Positions 18,765-26,407 of a DNA stretch of 37,397 bases are shown in pieces. Source of the stretch: a virus. Positions within the stretch are counted from its first letter, which is position 1. Every line of letters starts with the position of its first letter. Below the pieces are notes generated by a model. It was not told where the DNA came from. It saw nothing but the letters and a program-made list of their open reading frames with translations, and did no database searches. The stretch lies in the IMG/VR virus record IMGVR_UViG_3300033571_016342, positions 1 through 37,397 of that record; one strand, given 5' to 3'. A program made the position numbers and the translations under genes.

Positions 18765-19147
18765 TAAATGTAGTCCATCTTTTAGGACGGGTAGGGAAGA
18801 AAGATACTAAACAAGCCAAAGATAATTCTTTGGTTTTAAACTTGGCAATAGCCACAACAAAGAAAAAGATTGATTCTAGCGGCATGAAACAAAATCAAAC
18901 CACGTGGCATACCGTAACATGCTTTAAAAAACTTGCTGAAATTACTGCAAATTATGTAAACGTTGGAGATCTAATTTATGTTACAGGTGAATTAAATGTT
19001 TATACAAGCCCTGATAATAAACGTTTCGTCTCGGTTATTGCTCAAGATGTTAAATTTATATCTAAAGCACAAGATAAAACACAACCTTTAAAGCAAGAAA
19101 ATGCACCAACATTAGATTATAAATTTGATGACGATATACCGTTTTAA
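18761..19147 (+). CDS. ssb: Single-stranded DNA-binding protein
   Basis: 128 aa OB-fold SSB: MINVVHLLGRVGKKDTKQAK, LNLAIATTKKK.., TTWHTVTCFKKLAEITANYV, GDLIYVTGEL and a short acidic C-terminal tip (YKFDDDIPF), as used by bacterial SSBs to bind partner proteins. Lacks a long disordered linker. Overlaps the bet stop (ATGA). Supports phage replication and recombination. Confidence 0.93.
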   Translation: MINVVHLLGRVGKKDTKQAKDNSLVLNLAIATTKKKIDSSGMKQNQTTWHTVTCFKKLAEITANYVNVGDLIYVTGELNVYTSPDNKRFVSVIAQDVKFISKAQDKTQPLKQENAPTLDYKFDDDIPF

Positions 19148-19153
19148 TAAATA

Positions 19154-19184
19154 TAACCATTTTGTTGACACTAAAAAATGGTTA
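19154..19184. repeat. Perfect 10-bp hairpin after ssb
   Basis: TAACCATTTT (19154-19163) pairs with AAAATGGTTA (19175-19184) over an 11-base loop, seven bases after the ssb stop. No strong T-run follows; it may stabilise the 3' end or act with the next stem as terminator. Confidence 0.6.
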
Positions 19185-19210
19185 CTTTAAAATTATTATT
19201 AATCTAACAC

Positions 19211-19256
19211 ACCCGCCAAGCCTCTTAACAATGCTCAAATCGTGCGGGTATTTTTT
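19211..19256 (+). terminator. Probable terminator of the recombination operon
   Basis: ACCCGC (19211-19216) and GCGGGT (19244-19249) pair over a long 27-base loop, then ATTTTTT. The loop is large for an intrinsic terminator, hence moderate confidence, but the position after ssb and before convergent genes fits. Confidence 0.5.
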
Positions 19257-19539
19257 AAAACATTGTCATTGTCCAAGAATAATCTTGATTAGGCACATTA
19301 TTTTTATACAATTCTTTTACATTATCTAAATGTAATTTAACCATAAAATAAATAAGATTATTTAAAGTTTTATCTAACAAATAATTTGATTTTATATGGT
19401 TTATTATTTTAAATATTTGATTTATTGTTTGGTCAACCATAGAATCCGGTAAATTTTTTAAAGAATTTTCAATTAACAAATATAAATCTTTATTTATAGA
19501 TGTATCAATTTTTTTTAAATTTTCTGTAAAAATATTCAT
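19255..19539 (-). CDS. Unknown helical protein at the end of the tail operon
   Basis: 94 aa, helical, Asn/Lys/Leu-rich (MNIFTENLKKIDTSINKDLY...), without signal peptide or recognisable domain. Last gene of the minus-strand tail region, 24 bases after the fibre gene. Shine-Dalgarno weak. Could be a fibre chaperone by position; not shown. Confidence 0.5.
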   Translation of the reverse strand: MNIFTENLKKIDTSINKDLYLLIENSLKNLPDSMVDQTINQIFKIINHIKSNYLLDKTLNNLIYFMVKLHLDNVKELYKNNVPNQDYSWTMTMF

Positions 19540-19562
19540 AAAATACCAAAACTTATAAGTTA

Positions 19563-21443
19563 TTACATGCCATAAAGAAAAAAATCACCCGTAACAATAG
19601 ACCCTGATGTAAATCTTATTCTTATTGCATTAATACTTCCGGTTACTGTGTTATAACCCACTCCTTGATTTACATGAACGGCAGTACTAGAATTAAGTAT
19701 GTTTGTAGACTGGCCGCTATACCCTTTGGAAAGATTTGAGTTGCAATTATAAATACGAAAATTACCAGAGCCTTCTAACATATAACTTCCAGCTATACTA
19801 TTTAAACCAAATGCTGTTGTAAAAGTGTCTACATTGTCAGTACTAAAAGTTCTTCTAACAACTGCAGCATTATAACCTGTTGTTATCCAAGTTGCTCCAT
19901 TATCAATACTTAATTCTAAAATAAAATCTGCGGTAACTGGCGTACATCTTACACCATTATAAAATAAAACTAGTTGATCAAAGTTTTTTACAAAATTATT
20001 AAAAATTATAGAAGCACTAGTACTTGCAGTTTGATTGCCTATTAAATATAAATTTGCACCGCCACCGCTAGGACTTGCCCAAGTGCCATCACCACGCCAA
20101 AAAGTAGTAGCACTAGCACTAGTTCCTGAGTTAAGATTTGCCACAGGTAAATTTCCTGACACACCATTTGCAAGATTTACTGTATCTGATGTTAAAGCAA
20201 TTGTGCCTGTATTATCCGGAATTGTTAATGTTCTAGTTGCTAACGTATTTGCAAAATTAAATTGGGTTATATGTTGATTTGCTGTTCCTGATGTAACTTG
20301 CAGTGCGCCATTAGCTCTAGTTGTTCTTAAATTTATAATTCCTGTGCCTTTAGCTGAAATATTCAATCCTATATCGGTATCTGCCCCAGCTGCATTAATT
20401 TGTGGTGCATTTCCAGTTGTATTATTAAACAACTGAATGTTATTTACAGCAAAACCAACATAGTTAAAACCAAGTATTGTTTCACCAGTAATACTAGTAA
20501 TTTGAGTAGGTTGTCTTATAACTCCAGTTAATCCTGTTAATTGAGTAATATTACTATTTGCGCCGCTTGTTGCATATCCTGGGATAGTAAGCCCTGAAGG
20601 CAAAGAAGTTGTAATAGTTGGCGTTCCAAATCCGTCTGTGGTTGCAATAGCATTTGGTGTTGTTGCAGCAATATCCAACTGACTTAGTGTTGAATAAACT
20701 AAACCACCATTTATTGGAGTTAGATTAGCACCGGTACCACCTTTATCAAGGCTTAATGGTAAAGATAAAAGCGGTTGACCAAATTGAATAAAACTAATCG
20801 GATCCGTTCCTATCGTTGTAACAGTAGTGCCGCGAAGCCATCCAGTACCAGTTTGTGTTGAGCCATATAAAACTGCTATTAGTCCAGAGTCATTAATATT
20901 AACAGGAGTATCAAAATCAGCTGAACGAGTTAATACCCAATTAATTGCTCCATCCCCGACAGTAGTCAAATCATATACACCATTTTCTTCTTGATTGGTT
21001 TGATTTTTTACAAGAACTCTTTGATTTATAGTAGGACTATATAAATCTACCGAAAAGGCTGCTGGTGGAGCATTATTTATTAATGTTGCTCCTACACCTG
21101 CAACACCATTATCGTAATCTGCTGAAAGATTTGTAGTTGTAGCGCACACACAAGGCTCATTAGGGCCAAGGCCACCTGCAACAGAATCAACATAAAATTT
21201 ATTGGCAGCATCACTTGAGGCGCTTGGAACATTCAAATTTGTAATTTGGTTTGTACCCATATTTAAATCGCCATTAATGTTGCAATCATTAAATACAACA
21301 TTTGATGTTGTTGACAAATCTTGATCTAAATTAACATTAGTAGTTACTGTAAGTGTGCCTACATTACTTACACCAGTACCACCTTGAGCAGGTGATAATG
21401 GGCTTGTGTCATTAAGATTTATACTGTTTTGTTCTATGGTCAT
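19563..21443 (-). CDS. Tail fibre/receptor-binding protein (626 aa)
   Basis: Begins [20 protein letters not shown] then [13 protein letters not shown], a GGTG fibre motif seen again at about residue 240 ([20 protein letters not shown]). A middle domain (about 90-215) has the familiar phage-fibre wording [42 protein letters not shown]. The beta-rich C-terminal about 150 residues ([14 protein letters not shown]..., ending GDFFLYGM) differ from those of the upstream paralogues, suggesting a distinct receptor-binding tip. ATG 21443 chosen (AAGGA 9 bases upstream; earlier starts lack one). Last large gene of the array. Confidence 0.75.
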   Translation of the reverse strand: MTIEQNSINLNDTSPLSPAQGGTGVSNVGTLTVTTNVNLDQDLSTTSNVVFNDCNINGDLNMGTNQITNLNVPSASSDAANKFYVDSVAGGLGPNEPCVCATTTNLSADYDNGVAGVGATLINNAPPAAFSVDLYSPTINQRVLVKNQTNQEENGVYDLTTVGDGAINWVLTRSADFDTPVNINDSGLIAVLYGSTQTGTGWLRGTTVTTIGTDPISFIQFGQPLLSLPLSLDKGGTGANLTPINGGLVYSTLSQLDIAATTPNAIATTDGFGTPTITTSLPSGLTIPGYATSGANSNITQLTGLTGVIRQPTQITSITGETILGFNYVGFAVNNIQLFNNTTGNAPQINAAGADTDIGLNISAKGTGIINLRTTRANGALQVTSGTANQHITQFNFANTLATRTLTIPDNTGTIALTSDTVNLANGVSGNLPVANLNSGTSASATTFWRGDGTWASPSGGGANLYLIGNQTASTSASIIFNNFVKNFDQLVLFYNGVRCTPVTADFILELSIDNGATWITTGYNAAVVRRTFSTDNVDTFTTAFGLNSIAGSYMLEGSGNFRIYNCNSNLSKGYSGQSTNILNSSTAVHVNQGVGYNTVTGSINAIRIRFTSGSIVTGDFFLYGM

Positions 21444-21453
21444 CTTAAAGTCC

Positions 21454-22095
21454 TTAAATAATGTTAATATTACCCTGCGGTCCGCCAACGCATGTCCATA
21501 TGGCGTTTGCTTGTGCACAAACTAAAATAATTGAATCATATCGATTTGTAGATTCTATATACCCTGTAGTAACTGTACTGACTAAACTACCGACTCTTAA
21601 CTGATAATTACCAGAGTTTATACGCCAACCACCCAATCCCAATCCTTGTATTTCAACGCGGTCACCAACTTGTGATGTAGCTGGCATTGTAAAAACAACT
21701 TGTGAGTTATTATTTGCTGTATACCCATTGTTAGCATCAATAATTTGTGTAGTTCCGGTAACTTCTGTCCAAGGAAAACCAGGTACTGCTCCAGAAATAG
21801 GAGCCCATATGGCGGTAGTTGCTGTACCAGCTGTTACACAAATATATAAAATTTGTCCTGTTGTATCCCAACATAATTGATAAGGTGTGCCTGCAACATT
21901 TCCATTAGGATCGCCTATTGAAGATTTAATAATTTGATTTTGTGCAAGCGTTAATAGCTGCCCTACCGTAGTTTGAACAGATAAACCAACATTAGATGAT
22001 GAAATATATCCTTGTACTAAATACAAAATGTCGGAGTCATTTATATTTGTTATACTAGGTAGATCTGTAATTCTTTCTTGATTAGTCGATCCCAT
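21454..22095 (-). CDS. Tail-fibre-module protein 5 (213 aa)
   Basis: The N-terminal part ([22 protein letters not shown]) resembles phage fibre or baseplate hub attachment segments, the middle carries [20 protein letters not shown], and the C-terminal about 100 residues ([20 protein letters not shown] ... [17 protein letters not shown]...) is the module shared by five consecutive proteins here. Probably a beta-sandwich fibre tip or decoration domain. AAGGA Shine-Dalgarno. Confidence 0.65.
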   Translation of the reverse strand: MGSTNQERITDLPSITNINDSDILYLVQGYISSSNVGLSVQTTVGQLLTLAQNQIIKSSIGDPNGNVAGTPYQLCWDTTGQILYICVTAGTATTAIWAPISGAVPGFPWTEVTGTTQIIDANNGYTANNNSQVVFTMPATSQVGDRVEIQGLGLGGWRINSGNYQLRVGSLVSTVTTGYIESTNRYDSIILVCAQANAIWTCVGGPQGNINII

Positions 22096-22105
22096 GGTAC
22101 TTTCC

Positions 22106-22690
22106 TTATACTACTGTTAAATTACCTACTGAATTTCTTACAACCCATTCAGTGTTTGCTACTGTACATAAAAGCTCTATTTGATCATATCTATTAGTTG
22201 ATGATAAAGAACCACCTACACCTGCGGTAGAACTTACATTACCAAAATGAATTAATTGACCAGCATTTTGTGCTATAGACCAACCACCCGCACCATAACC
22301 TGCGATACTAATTTCAGTTCCAAAAGCTGCTGTTGCAGGTAAGGTAAAAGTAACTAAACCGGCATTGTTTGCAACGTAAGCTGCATCTGCTGCCATAGCC
22401 TGTGAAGTACCAGTAACATCAGTCCAAGATGCACCGCCCGTTGCAGCGATAGTAATTGAGCCTGCCGCATTTGTAATTGCTATGCCACTACCAGCTGTTA
22501 ATGTAGCTGCAACAGGAGCGGTTCCTGTATCTCCTATCAATAATTGTCCATCAGTTAATGCACTTGACGCTGTAATAGCACCAGAGCCATTACCAAGTAA
22601 AATCCCGTTTTGTGTTAAAGTTGAAGCACCTGTACCGCCATTTCCTACACTAAACGGGGTAGGTGCATTTATACTATTGTTCGTTGCCAT
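22106..22690 (-). CDS. Tail-fibre-module protein 4 (194 aa)
   Basis: Two parts: an N-terminal fibre repeat (SVGNGGTGASTLTQNGILLG, LLIGDTGTAPVAATLTAGSG, ITNAAGSITIAATGG) and the shared C-terminal module (WTDVTGTSQAMAADAAYVAN ... FTLPATAAFGTEISIAGYGA..., ending NSVGNLTVV). The shortest member with both parts. Its Shine-Dalgarno lies in a perfect hairpin loop (22693..22707). Confidence 0.65.
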   Translation of the reverse strand: MATNNSINAPTPFSVGNGGTGASTLTQNGILLGNGSGAITASSALTDGQLLIGDTGTAPVAATLTAGSGIAITNAAGSITIAATGGASWTDVTGTSQAMAADAAYVANNAGLVTFTLPATAAFGTEISIAGYGAGGWSIAQNAGQLIHFGNVSSTAGVGGSLSSTNRYDQIELLCTVANTEWVVRNSVGNLTVV

Positions 22691-22692
22691 CT

Positions 22693-22707
22693 TGACACTC
22701 CTTGTCA
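22693..22707 (-). promoter_or_regulatory. SD-in-loop hairpin of fibre-module gene 4
   Basis: Minus strand TGACA-AGGAG-TGTCA, perfect 5-bp stem with AGGAG in the loop, 2 bases before the ATG at 22690. Shares the TGACA/TGTCA stem with the portal hairpin. Confidence 0.6.
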
Positions 22708-22715
22708 GTTATAAA

Positions 22716-24644
22716 TTATGTAAATGAGTTAAATTTACTATCAGAAGCGTAACTTTCTACTATCCAAACAGTATTTGCACTTGTGCAGATTAAAGTACAT
22801 GCATCTTTTGAATGTTTTGCGGTCATAGTTCCGCCAGTTGATGTACTTGATGTGCTAAAAGTTACCGTTTGGCCTGTGTTAGCTTGTACAACCCAAGCAG
22901 CCCCACCACCTCCAACGATAGTTATCCTATCGCCTACCGCGCAAGTTGCAGGTAAAGTTATCGTTGTTGCTGAAATATTTTGTGTAATGTAACGCACATT
23001 TACTAAAGCATTTTGCGTAGTTCCTGTTATAGTTGATGTTGTCATTACAGGACCAATTGTATCTATCGTAATAGAATTAGCCGCATTAGTTACTGTTATA
23101 TATGTGCCTTGTGTTAAATTTGCAGCTGCAGGAGTTCCTGCTGAAGATCCAATTATTAGCTGCCCATCGCTCATTGAACTTGATAAAATTGGTGAGCCGT
23201 TAGTATCTGTAACCATAGATGCACGTACAGTTGTTGTGCCTGTTATAAATAGTGGTACTAAATAAGCAGTACCGTTTATATTAGGTCTCCAATAACCACG
23301 CCCAGTTCCACCACTATATATGCTGCCATCGCCTCTAAAACCAACCGGATTTCCTGTAGAGCCAAAGCTTATACCAGGACCATTATCAGCGCTTGTATTT
23401 CCTGTTGAAGCTCTTCCAATAGATCCTGCACCAATTGCAATAGTCCCGCTTGCAGAGGCGCTATTAACTGATACTTGATAGCCAAACAATGAATTGTTAG
23501 AGCCTGTTGTTATTGCAACTGCACCACTAACTGCGGTAACCCCTGCTGCATAACCAAAAACAGAATTATTTGATCCAGTAGAACAGCTTGTCATTCCAGT
23601 TCCGCTAATCACGTGGTTAAAATCAGCACTGTTTAAAGCAATTAACACATTTTGGCCAATACCAATATTGTTAGTTAAAACTCCACCAGCATTTCTCCCA
23701 GCAGCTTGACCGATAAAAACATTTTGTCCACCCAAAGCACCGCCAAAAGTACGTAGGGCTTCAAACCCAATCGCAACATTCCCATCAGTAGAAGCATTTC
23801 CAGTTAATGCAAAACTACCTACTGCAACGTTTTGCGCACTTGAACCCGCCGCCCTTAAAGCTTGCGTTCCAATAGCAACGTTATTAATCCCAGTAAGTAC
23901 CGCCGAACCTAAGGCTTGAAACCCCACAGCCACACAATTTGATATAGCAGTTCCAGGAAGTACTGTTAATGCACCTGAACCGACTGCTACGTTTTGAGTG
24001 GATGATGTAGCAATATTTAAGGCAGCTGAAGATCCAACAGCTGTATTATTGGCACCCGTAGTTACAGCATTTAATGCTTGATACCCGATTCCGGTGTTTC
24101 CGGTTCCAGCTACCGCAGTATTATTAACAGCTTGGAAACCTAAACAAGTATTAAAATTTCTAGTACCAAAACCTGCGCCAACTGTAACTCCGTTAAAAGC
24201 AAAATCACTATTTATTGAGCTTGTTCCGCTTACAGCTGTGCCTGTTGTAGCATAAAATGCTAACTGTTGAGCATTTCCTGAATTTACAGTCCCACCGCCA
24301 CTAGTTGCAGCAATCGTAATAGATCCTGCTCCATTTGTTATACTAATGTTAGTGCCTGCAACTAGATTAGCTGCTGTCGGTGTAGATCCTGTAGAACCTA
24401 TGATAAGTTGACCATTCGTCATAGAGGAACTGTAAGTTGGCGTGCCAGATGAGTTAGTTACTAAAACTGCTGAGTTTGTAGAAATAAGATCTTTTACTGA
24501 GCCAGAAGTATCAGCAGCTTGCAATAAATTATTAACAATAAAAGAGCCGTTAGCACTAGTTAAACTTGGTTGTGCAACATCTGTGGCATTTTTTGTTATT
24601 GCTGTGCCAGGCGTTCCGGTTCCTAATATATTTATTGTAGGCAT
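22716..24644 (-). CDS. Large tail fibre with YadA-head-like repeats (642 aa)
   Basis: Starts like the next upstream gene (MPTINILGTGTPGTAITKNA TDV). Two copies of the SSSMTNGQLIIGSTGSTP / AANL.AGTNISITN.AGSITI unit (about 73-115 and 480-525) flank a central region (about 150-420) of GNNTAVGSSA-, NVAVGSGAL-, NVAIGFEAL- and NNSVFGYAAG-type repeats. This is the left-handed beta-roll motif of YadA/Hia autotransporter heads, also found in some phage fibres. It ends with the shared C-terminal module in diverged form. Trimeric adhesin-like fibre contacting the host surface (inference). Perfect SD hairpin upstream. Confidence 0.75.
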   Translation of the reverse strand: MPTINILGTGTPGTAITKNATDVAQPSLTSANGSFIVNNLLQAADTSGSVKDLISTNSAVLVTNSSGTPTYSSSMTNGQLIIGSTGSTPTAANLVAGTNISITNGAGSITIAATSGGGTVNSGNAQQLAFYATTGTAVSGTSSINSDFAFNGVTVGAGFGTRNFNTCLGFQAVNNTAVAGTGNTGIGYQALNAVTTGANNTAVGSSAALNIATSSTQNVAVGSGALTVLPGTAISNCVAVGFQALGSAVLTGINNVAIGTQALRAAGSSAQNVAVGSFALTGNASTDGNVAIGFEALRTFGGALGGQNVFIGQAAGRNAGGVLTNNIGIGQNVLIALNSADFNHVISGTGMTSCSTGSNNSVFGYAAGVTAVSGAVAITTGSNNSLFGYQVSVNSASASGTIAIGAGSIGRASTGNTSADNGPGISFGSTGNPVGFRGDGSIYSGGTGRGYWRPNINGTAYLVPLFITGTTTVRASMVTDTNGSPILSSSMSDGQLIIGSSAGTPAAANLTQGTYITVTNAANSITIDTIGPVMTTSTITGTTQNALVNVRYITQNISATTITLPATCAVGDRITIVGGGGAAWVVQANTGQTVTFSTSSTSTGGTMTAKHSKDACTLICTSANTVWIVESYASDSKFNSFT

Positions 24645-24647
24645 TAT

Positions 24648-24663
24648 GATTCATCCTTGAATC
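24648..24663 (-). promoter_or_regulatory. SD-in-loop hairpin of the 642-aa fibre gene
   Basis: Minus strand GATTCA-AGGA-TGAATC, perfect 6-bp stem with tetraloop AGGA, 3 bases before the ATG at 24644. Core CAAGGATG as in portal and gp10. Confidence 0.65.
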
Positions 24664-24671
24664 TGTTAAAA

Positions 24672-25349
24672 TTAAACTATAGTTAAATTGCCTGTTGGAA
24701 TACCTGTCCAAGTGGTATCTGCAGCAGTACAAATCAATCTTATTCCGCCACCTTGTTCTGTAGCTGTTAGAGAACCTCCAACGCCAACAGTAGTAGTTGA
24801 GCCAACCACTAAAACACTTTGACCCGCATTTTGAGCTAAAGTCCAAAGACCTGCACCTGCTCCTACTATTTCCATAACTGTTCCAACTGCAGCAGTTGCT
24901 GGCAATGTAAATGTTATTAAAGCAGCGTTGTTAGCAATATAGCCATTATTTGCAACCATTGTTTGGCTTGTGCCAGTTACATTAGTAAAAGAAAAACCAG
25001 CAGCTCCAGTCGCGGCTATAGTTATTGAGCCCGCAGCATTTACAATACTTATGTTACTGCCAGCTGTAAGTGTAGCCGCTGTAGGCGTGGATCCTGTAGA
25101 GCCTATTATTAATTGACCATTCGTCATTGTGCTTGAATATGTAGGGGTGCCTGTTGAATTTGTAACAAGTACTGCGCTATTTGTTGATGCAAGATTTTGT
25201 ATTGTTCCGTTGGTATCTGCTGCAATTACTAAATTGTTAGTTGTAAAAGCACCGTTTACTGAAGCCACAACTGATTTAGTATTATCAGTTACGTTTTTAG
25301 TAATTGCTTGCCCTGGGGTTCCAGTGTTAATTATATTAATAGTTGCCAT
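24672..25349 (-). CDS. Tail-fibre-module protein 2 (225 aa)
   Basis: MATINIINTGTPGQAITKNV is nearly the same start as the 642-aa fibre. It then has the unit STMTNGQLIIGSTGSTPTAA / TLTAGSNISIVNAAGSITI and the C-terminal module (FTNVTGTSQTMVANNGYIAN ... FTLPATAAVGTVMEIVGAGA..., ending IPTGNLTIV). It is essentially the 642-aa fibre without the YadA-like insertion. ATG 25349 preferred over a TTG two codons earlier because of Shine-Dalgarno spacing. Confidence 0.65.
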   Translation of the reverse strand: MATINIINTGTPGQAITKNVTDNTKSVVASVNGAFTTNNLVIAADTNGTIQNLASTNSAVLVTNSTGTPTYSSTMTNGQLIIGSTGSTPTAATLTAGSNISIVNAAGSITIAATGAAGFSFTNVTGTSQTMVANNGYIANNAALITFTLPATAAVGTVMEIVGAGAGLWTLAQNAGQSVLVVGSTTTVGVGGSLTATEQGGGIRLICTAADTTWTGIPTGNLTIV

Positions 25350-25352
25350 TTT

Positions 25353-25368
25353 CAATCATCCTTGACTG
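25353..25368 (-). promoter_or_regulatory. SD-in-loop hairpin of fibre-module gene 2
   Basis: Minus strand CAGTCA-AGGA-TGATTG: six pairs including one G-T wobble, tetraloop AGGA, 3 bases before the ATG. The core CAAGGATG again. The wobble suggests the structure rather than the sequence is kept. Confidence 0.55.
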
Positions 25369-25373
25369 TTAAG

Positions 25374-25856
25374 TTAAAAAATATCTAAATTCCCTACTGG
25401 GATGCCCGTAAAAAAAGAATTATCAGTTGTACAAATTAATTGGACGCAATCTGTTGGTAAAGTACTTTGTAAATATCCCGTAGTTCCTAAGGTGCTAGAT
25501 AACCCTTGGATATTAATTTGTTGACCAATATTTTGATTTATTTTCCATCCATTTATTGCACCAATAATCGTAATTGTTTCTCCAGCTAAAATAGATGTAG
25601 GCAAAGTAAAATTTAATATACCACCAGAATAATTTGCTATATACGCCTTATTTCCAATCATAACTTGTGTTGCTGTAGTAACAGGAGTATAAACAATGAC
25701 TGGTAATTGGGCTATTATAGAATTTTTTAATTGCTGCCAGGTAATAGCATAATCATCAGCTGCTGTGTATGGGCTTCTTCCCAAATATAATAAATCCGTA
25801 TTTATTGCACTTGATGCAGGATTAGCTGTAAAAACTTGAAAAATATTTGATGACAT
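25374..25856 (-). CDS. Tail-fibre-module protein 1 (160 aa)
   Basis: MSSNIFQVFTANPASSAINT, LYLGRSPYTAADDYAITWQQ (a short attachment segment similar in plan to the 213-aa protein), then the shared C-terminal module in diverged form (NKAYIANYSGGILNFTLPTS ... LICTTDNSFFTGIPVGNLDI F). First of five tandem paralogues. ATG 25856 abuts a perfect 8-bp SD hairpin; a TTG two codons earlier falls within the stem and is unlikely. Confidence 0.65.
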   Translation of the reverse strand: MSSNIFQVFTANPASSAINTDLLYLGRSPYTAADDYAITWQQLKNSIIAQLPVIVYTPVTTATQVMIGNKAYIANYSGGILNFTLPTSILAGETITIIGAINGWKINQNIGQQINIQGLSSTLGTTGYLQSTLPTDCVQLICTTDNSFFTGIPVGNLDIF

Positions 25857-25875
25857 TATCAAAATCCTTTTGATA
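25857..25875 (-). promoter_or_regulatory. SD-in-loop hairpin of fibre-module gene 1
   Basis: Minus strand TATCAAAA-GGA-TTTTGATA, perfect 8-bp stem with the Shine-Dalgarno at the loop, directly before the ATG. The longest contiguous stem of the family; inner A-T pairs probably open to give an AAGGAT-type loop. Confidence 0.65.
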
Positions 25876-25884
25876 TTACATATA

Positions 25885-26064
25885 TTATAACAGTAAGAAA
25901 TTCGTACTGTCTAATAATAAAAAATTACCACCATTAAGTAATAAAAAATCCCCTGATACAGGTGGCAAGGGTGGAGGCAAATTACCGGATTCACCAGCAA
26001 AAACTCCTAAAACCCCAAAATTATAATTTGGAGAAAAAAACCAATCACGAATATTGTACAGCAT
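25885..26064 (-). CDS. Small tail protein with FLLL repeats
   Basis: 59 aa from ATG 26064 (GGAG 9 bases upstream, inside the preceding gene, 20-base overlap). MLYNIRDWFFSPNYNFGVLG, a Pro-rich hinge NLPPPLPPVSG, then three repeats DFLLLNGG-NFLLLDST-NFLLL. The repeats look like a short beta-solenoid or a hydrophobic anchor at the C-terminus. Unrecognised; probably tail-associated. Confidence 0.5.
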   Translation of the reverse strand: MLYNIRDWFFSPNYNFGVLGVFAGESGNLPPPLPPVSGDFLLLNGGNFLLLDSTNFLLL

Positions 26065-26398
26065 AAAGCATAACTCCAACTTGTGCCTGTGCATTACTAG
26101 TTATCATGCTTATATTGTCTCCAGCATTTAAAGTACGTGCCGCAGGATTCATTTCAACAGTACATGGTTGTAACGTTTGTAGTGTAGGTGCTACAGCAGT
26201 TGCCCCTGTAAAATCAACCCAAACAGCAGTGCCTGGCTGATATGAAAAAACCGCAATCCAAGTAGGGTAATTATCTGGAACTGTTAAAGATGCATCAATA
26301 CCATTAAACAATAAAACATTCCATTTATCTTCGGCACTTTGAGGGGCATAAGCATTCATCCCCTGTACGTCTCTTCCAAATCTTAATAATGTTGACAT
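26045..26398 (-). CDS. Small virion/tail beta protein, unknown
   Basis: 117 aa beginning MSTLLRFGRDVQGMNAYAPQ, beta-rich, with SLTVPDNYPTWIAVFSYQPG and a C-terminal MITSNAQAQVGVMLYAVQYS. I recall proteins with the same MxTLLRFGRDVQG start and VP-x-x-(Y/F)P-x-WIA motif in tail-fibre regions of other phages, of unknown function. Follows the collar fibre by 9 bases. Confidence 0.6.
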   Translation of the reverse strand: MSTLLRFGRDVQGMNAYAPQSAEDKWNVLLFNGIDASLTVPDNYPTWIAVFSYQPGTAVWVDFTGATAVAPTLQTLQPCTVEMNPAARTLNAGDNISMITSNAQAQVGVMLYAVQYS

Positions 26399-26407
26399 AT
26401 TCTTTCC

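Noticed and set aside
21445-21457. TTAA-GGACT-TTAA (minus strand) before the 626-aa fibre as a family member
   Set aside because: The only stem is the 4-bp self-complementary TTAA, expected often in AT-rich DNA; too weak to count.
22482-22727. Plus-strand frames opposite the fibre genes
   Set aside because: They mirror Thr/Gly/Ala-rich fibre coding sequence, lack Shine-Dalgarno sites and have hydrophobic, low-complexity translations.
22716-24644. Bacterial trimeric autotransporter
   Set aside because: YadA-like head repeats are present, but there is no signal peptide or C-terminal membrane anchor, and the gene shares both ends with neighbouring phage fibre genes.
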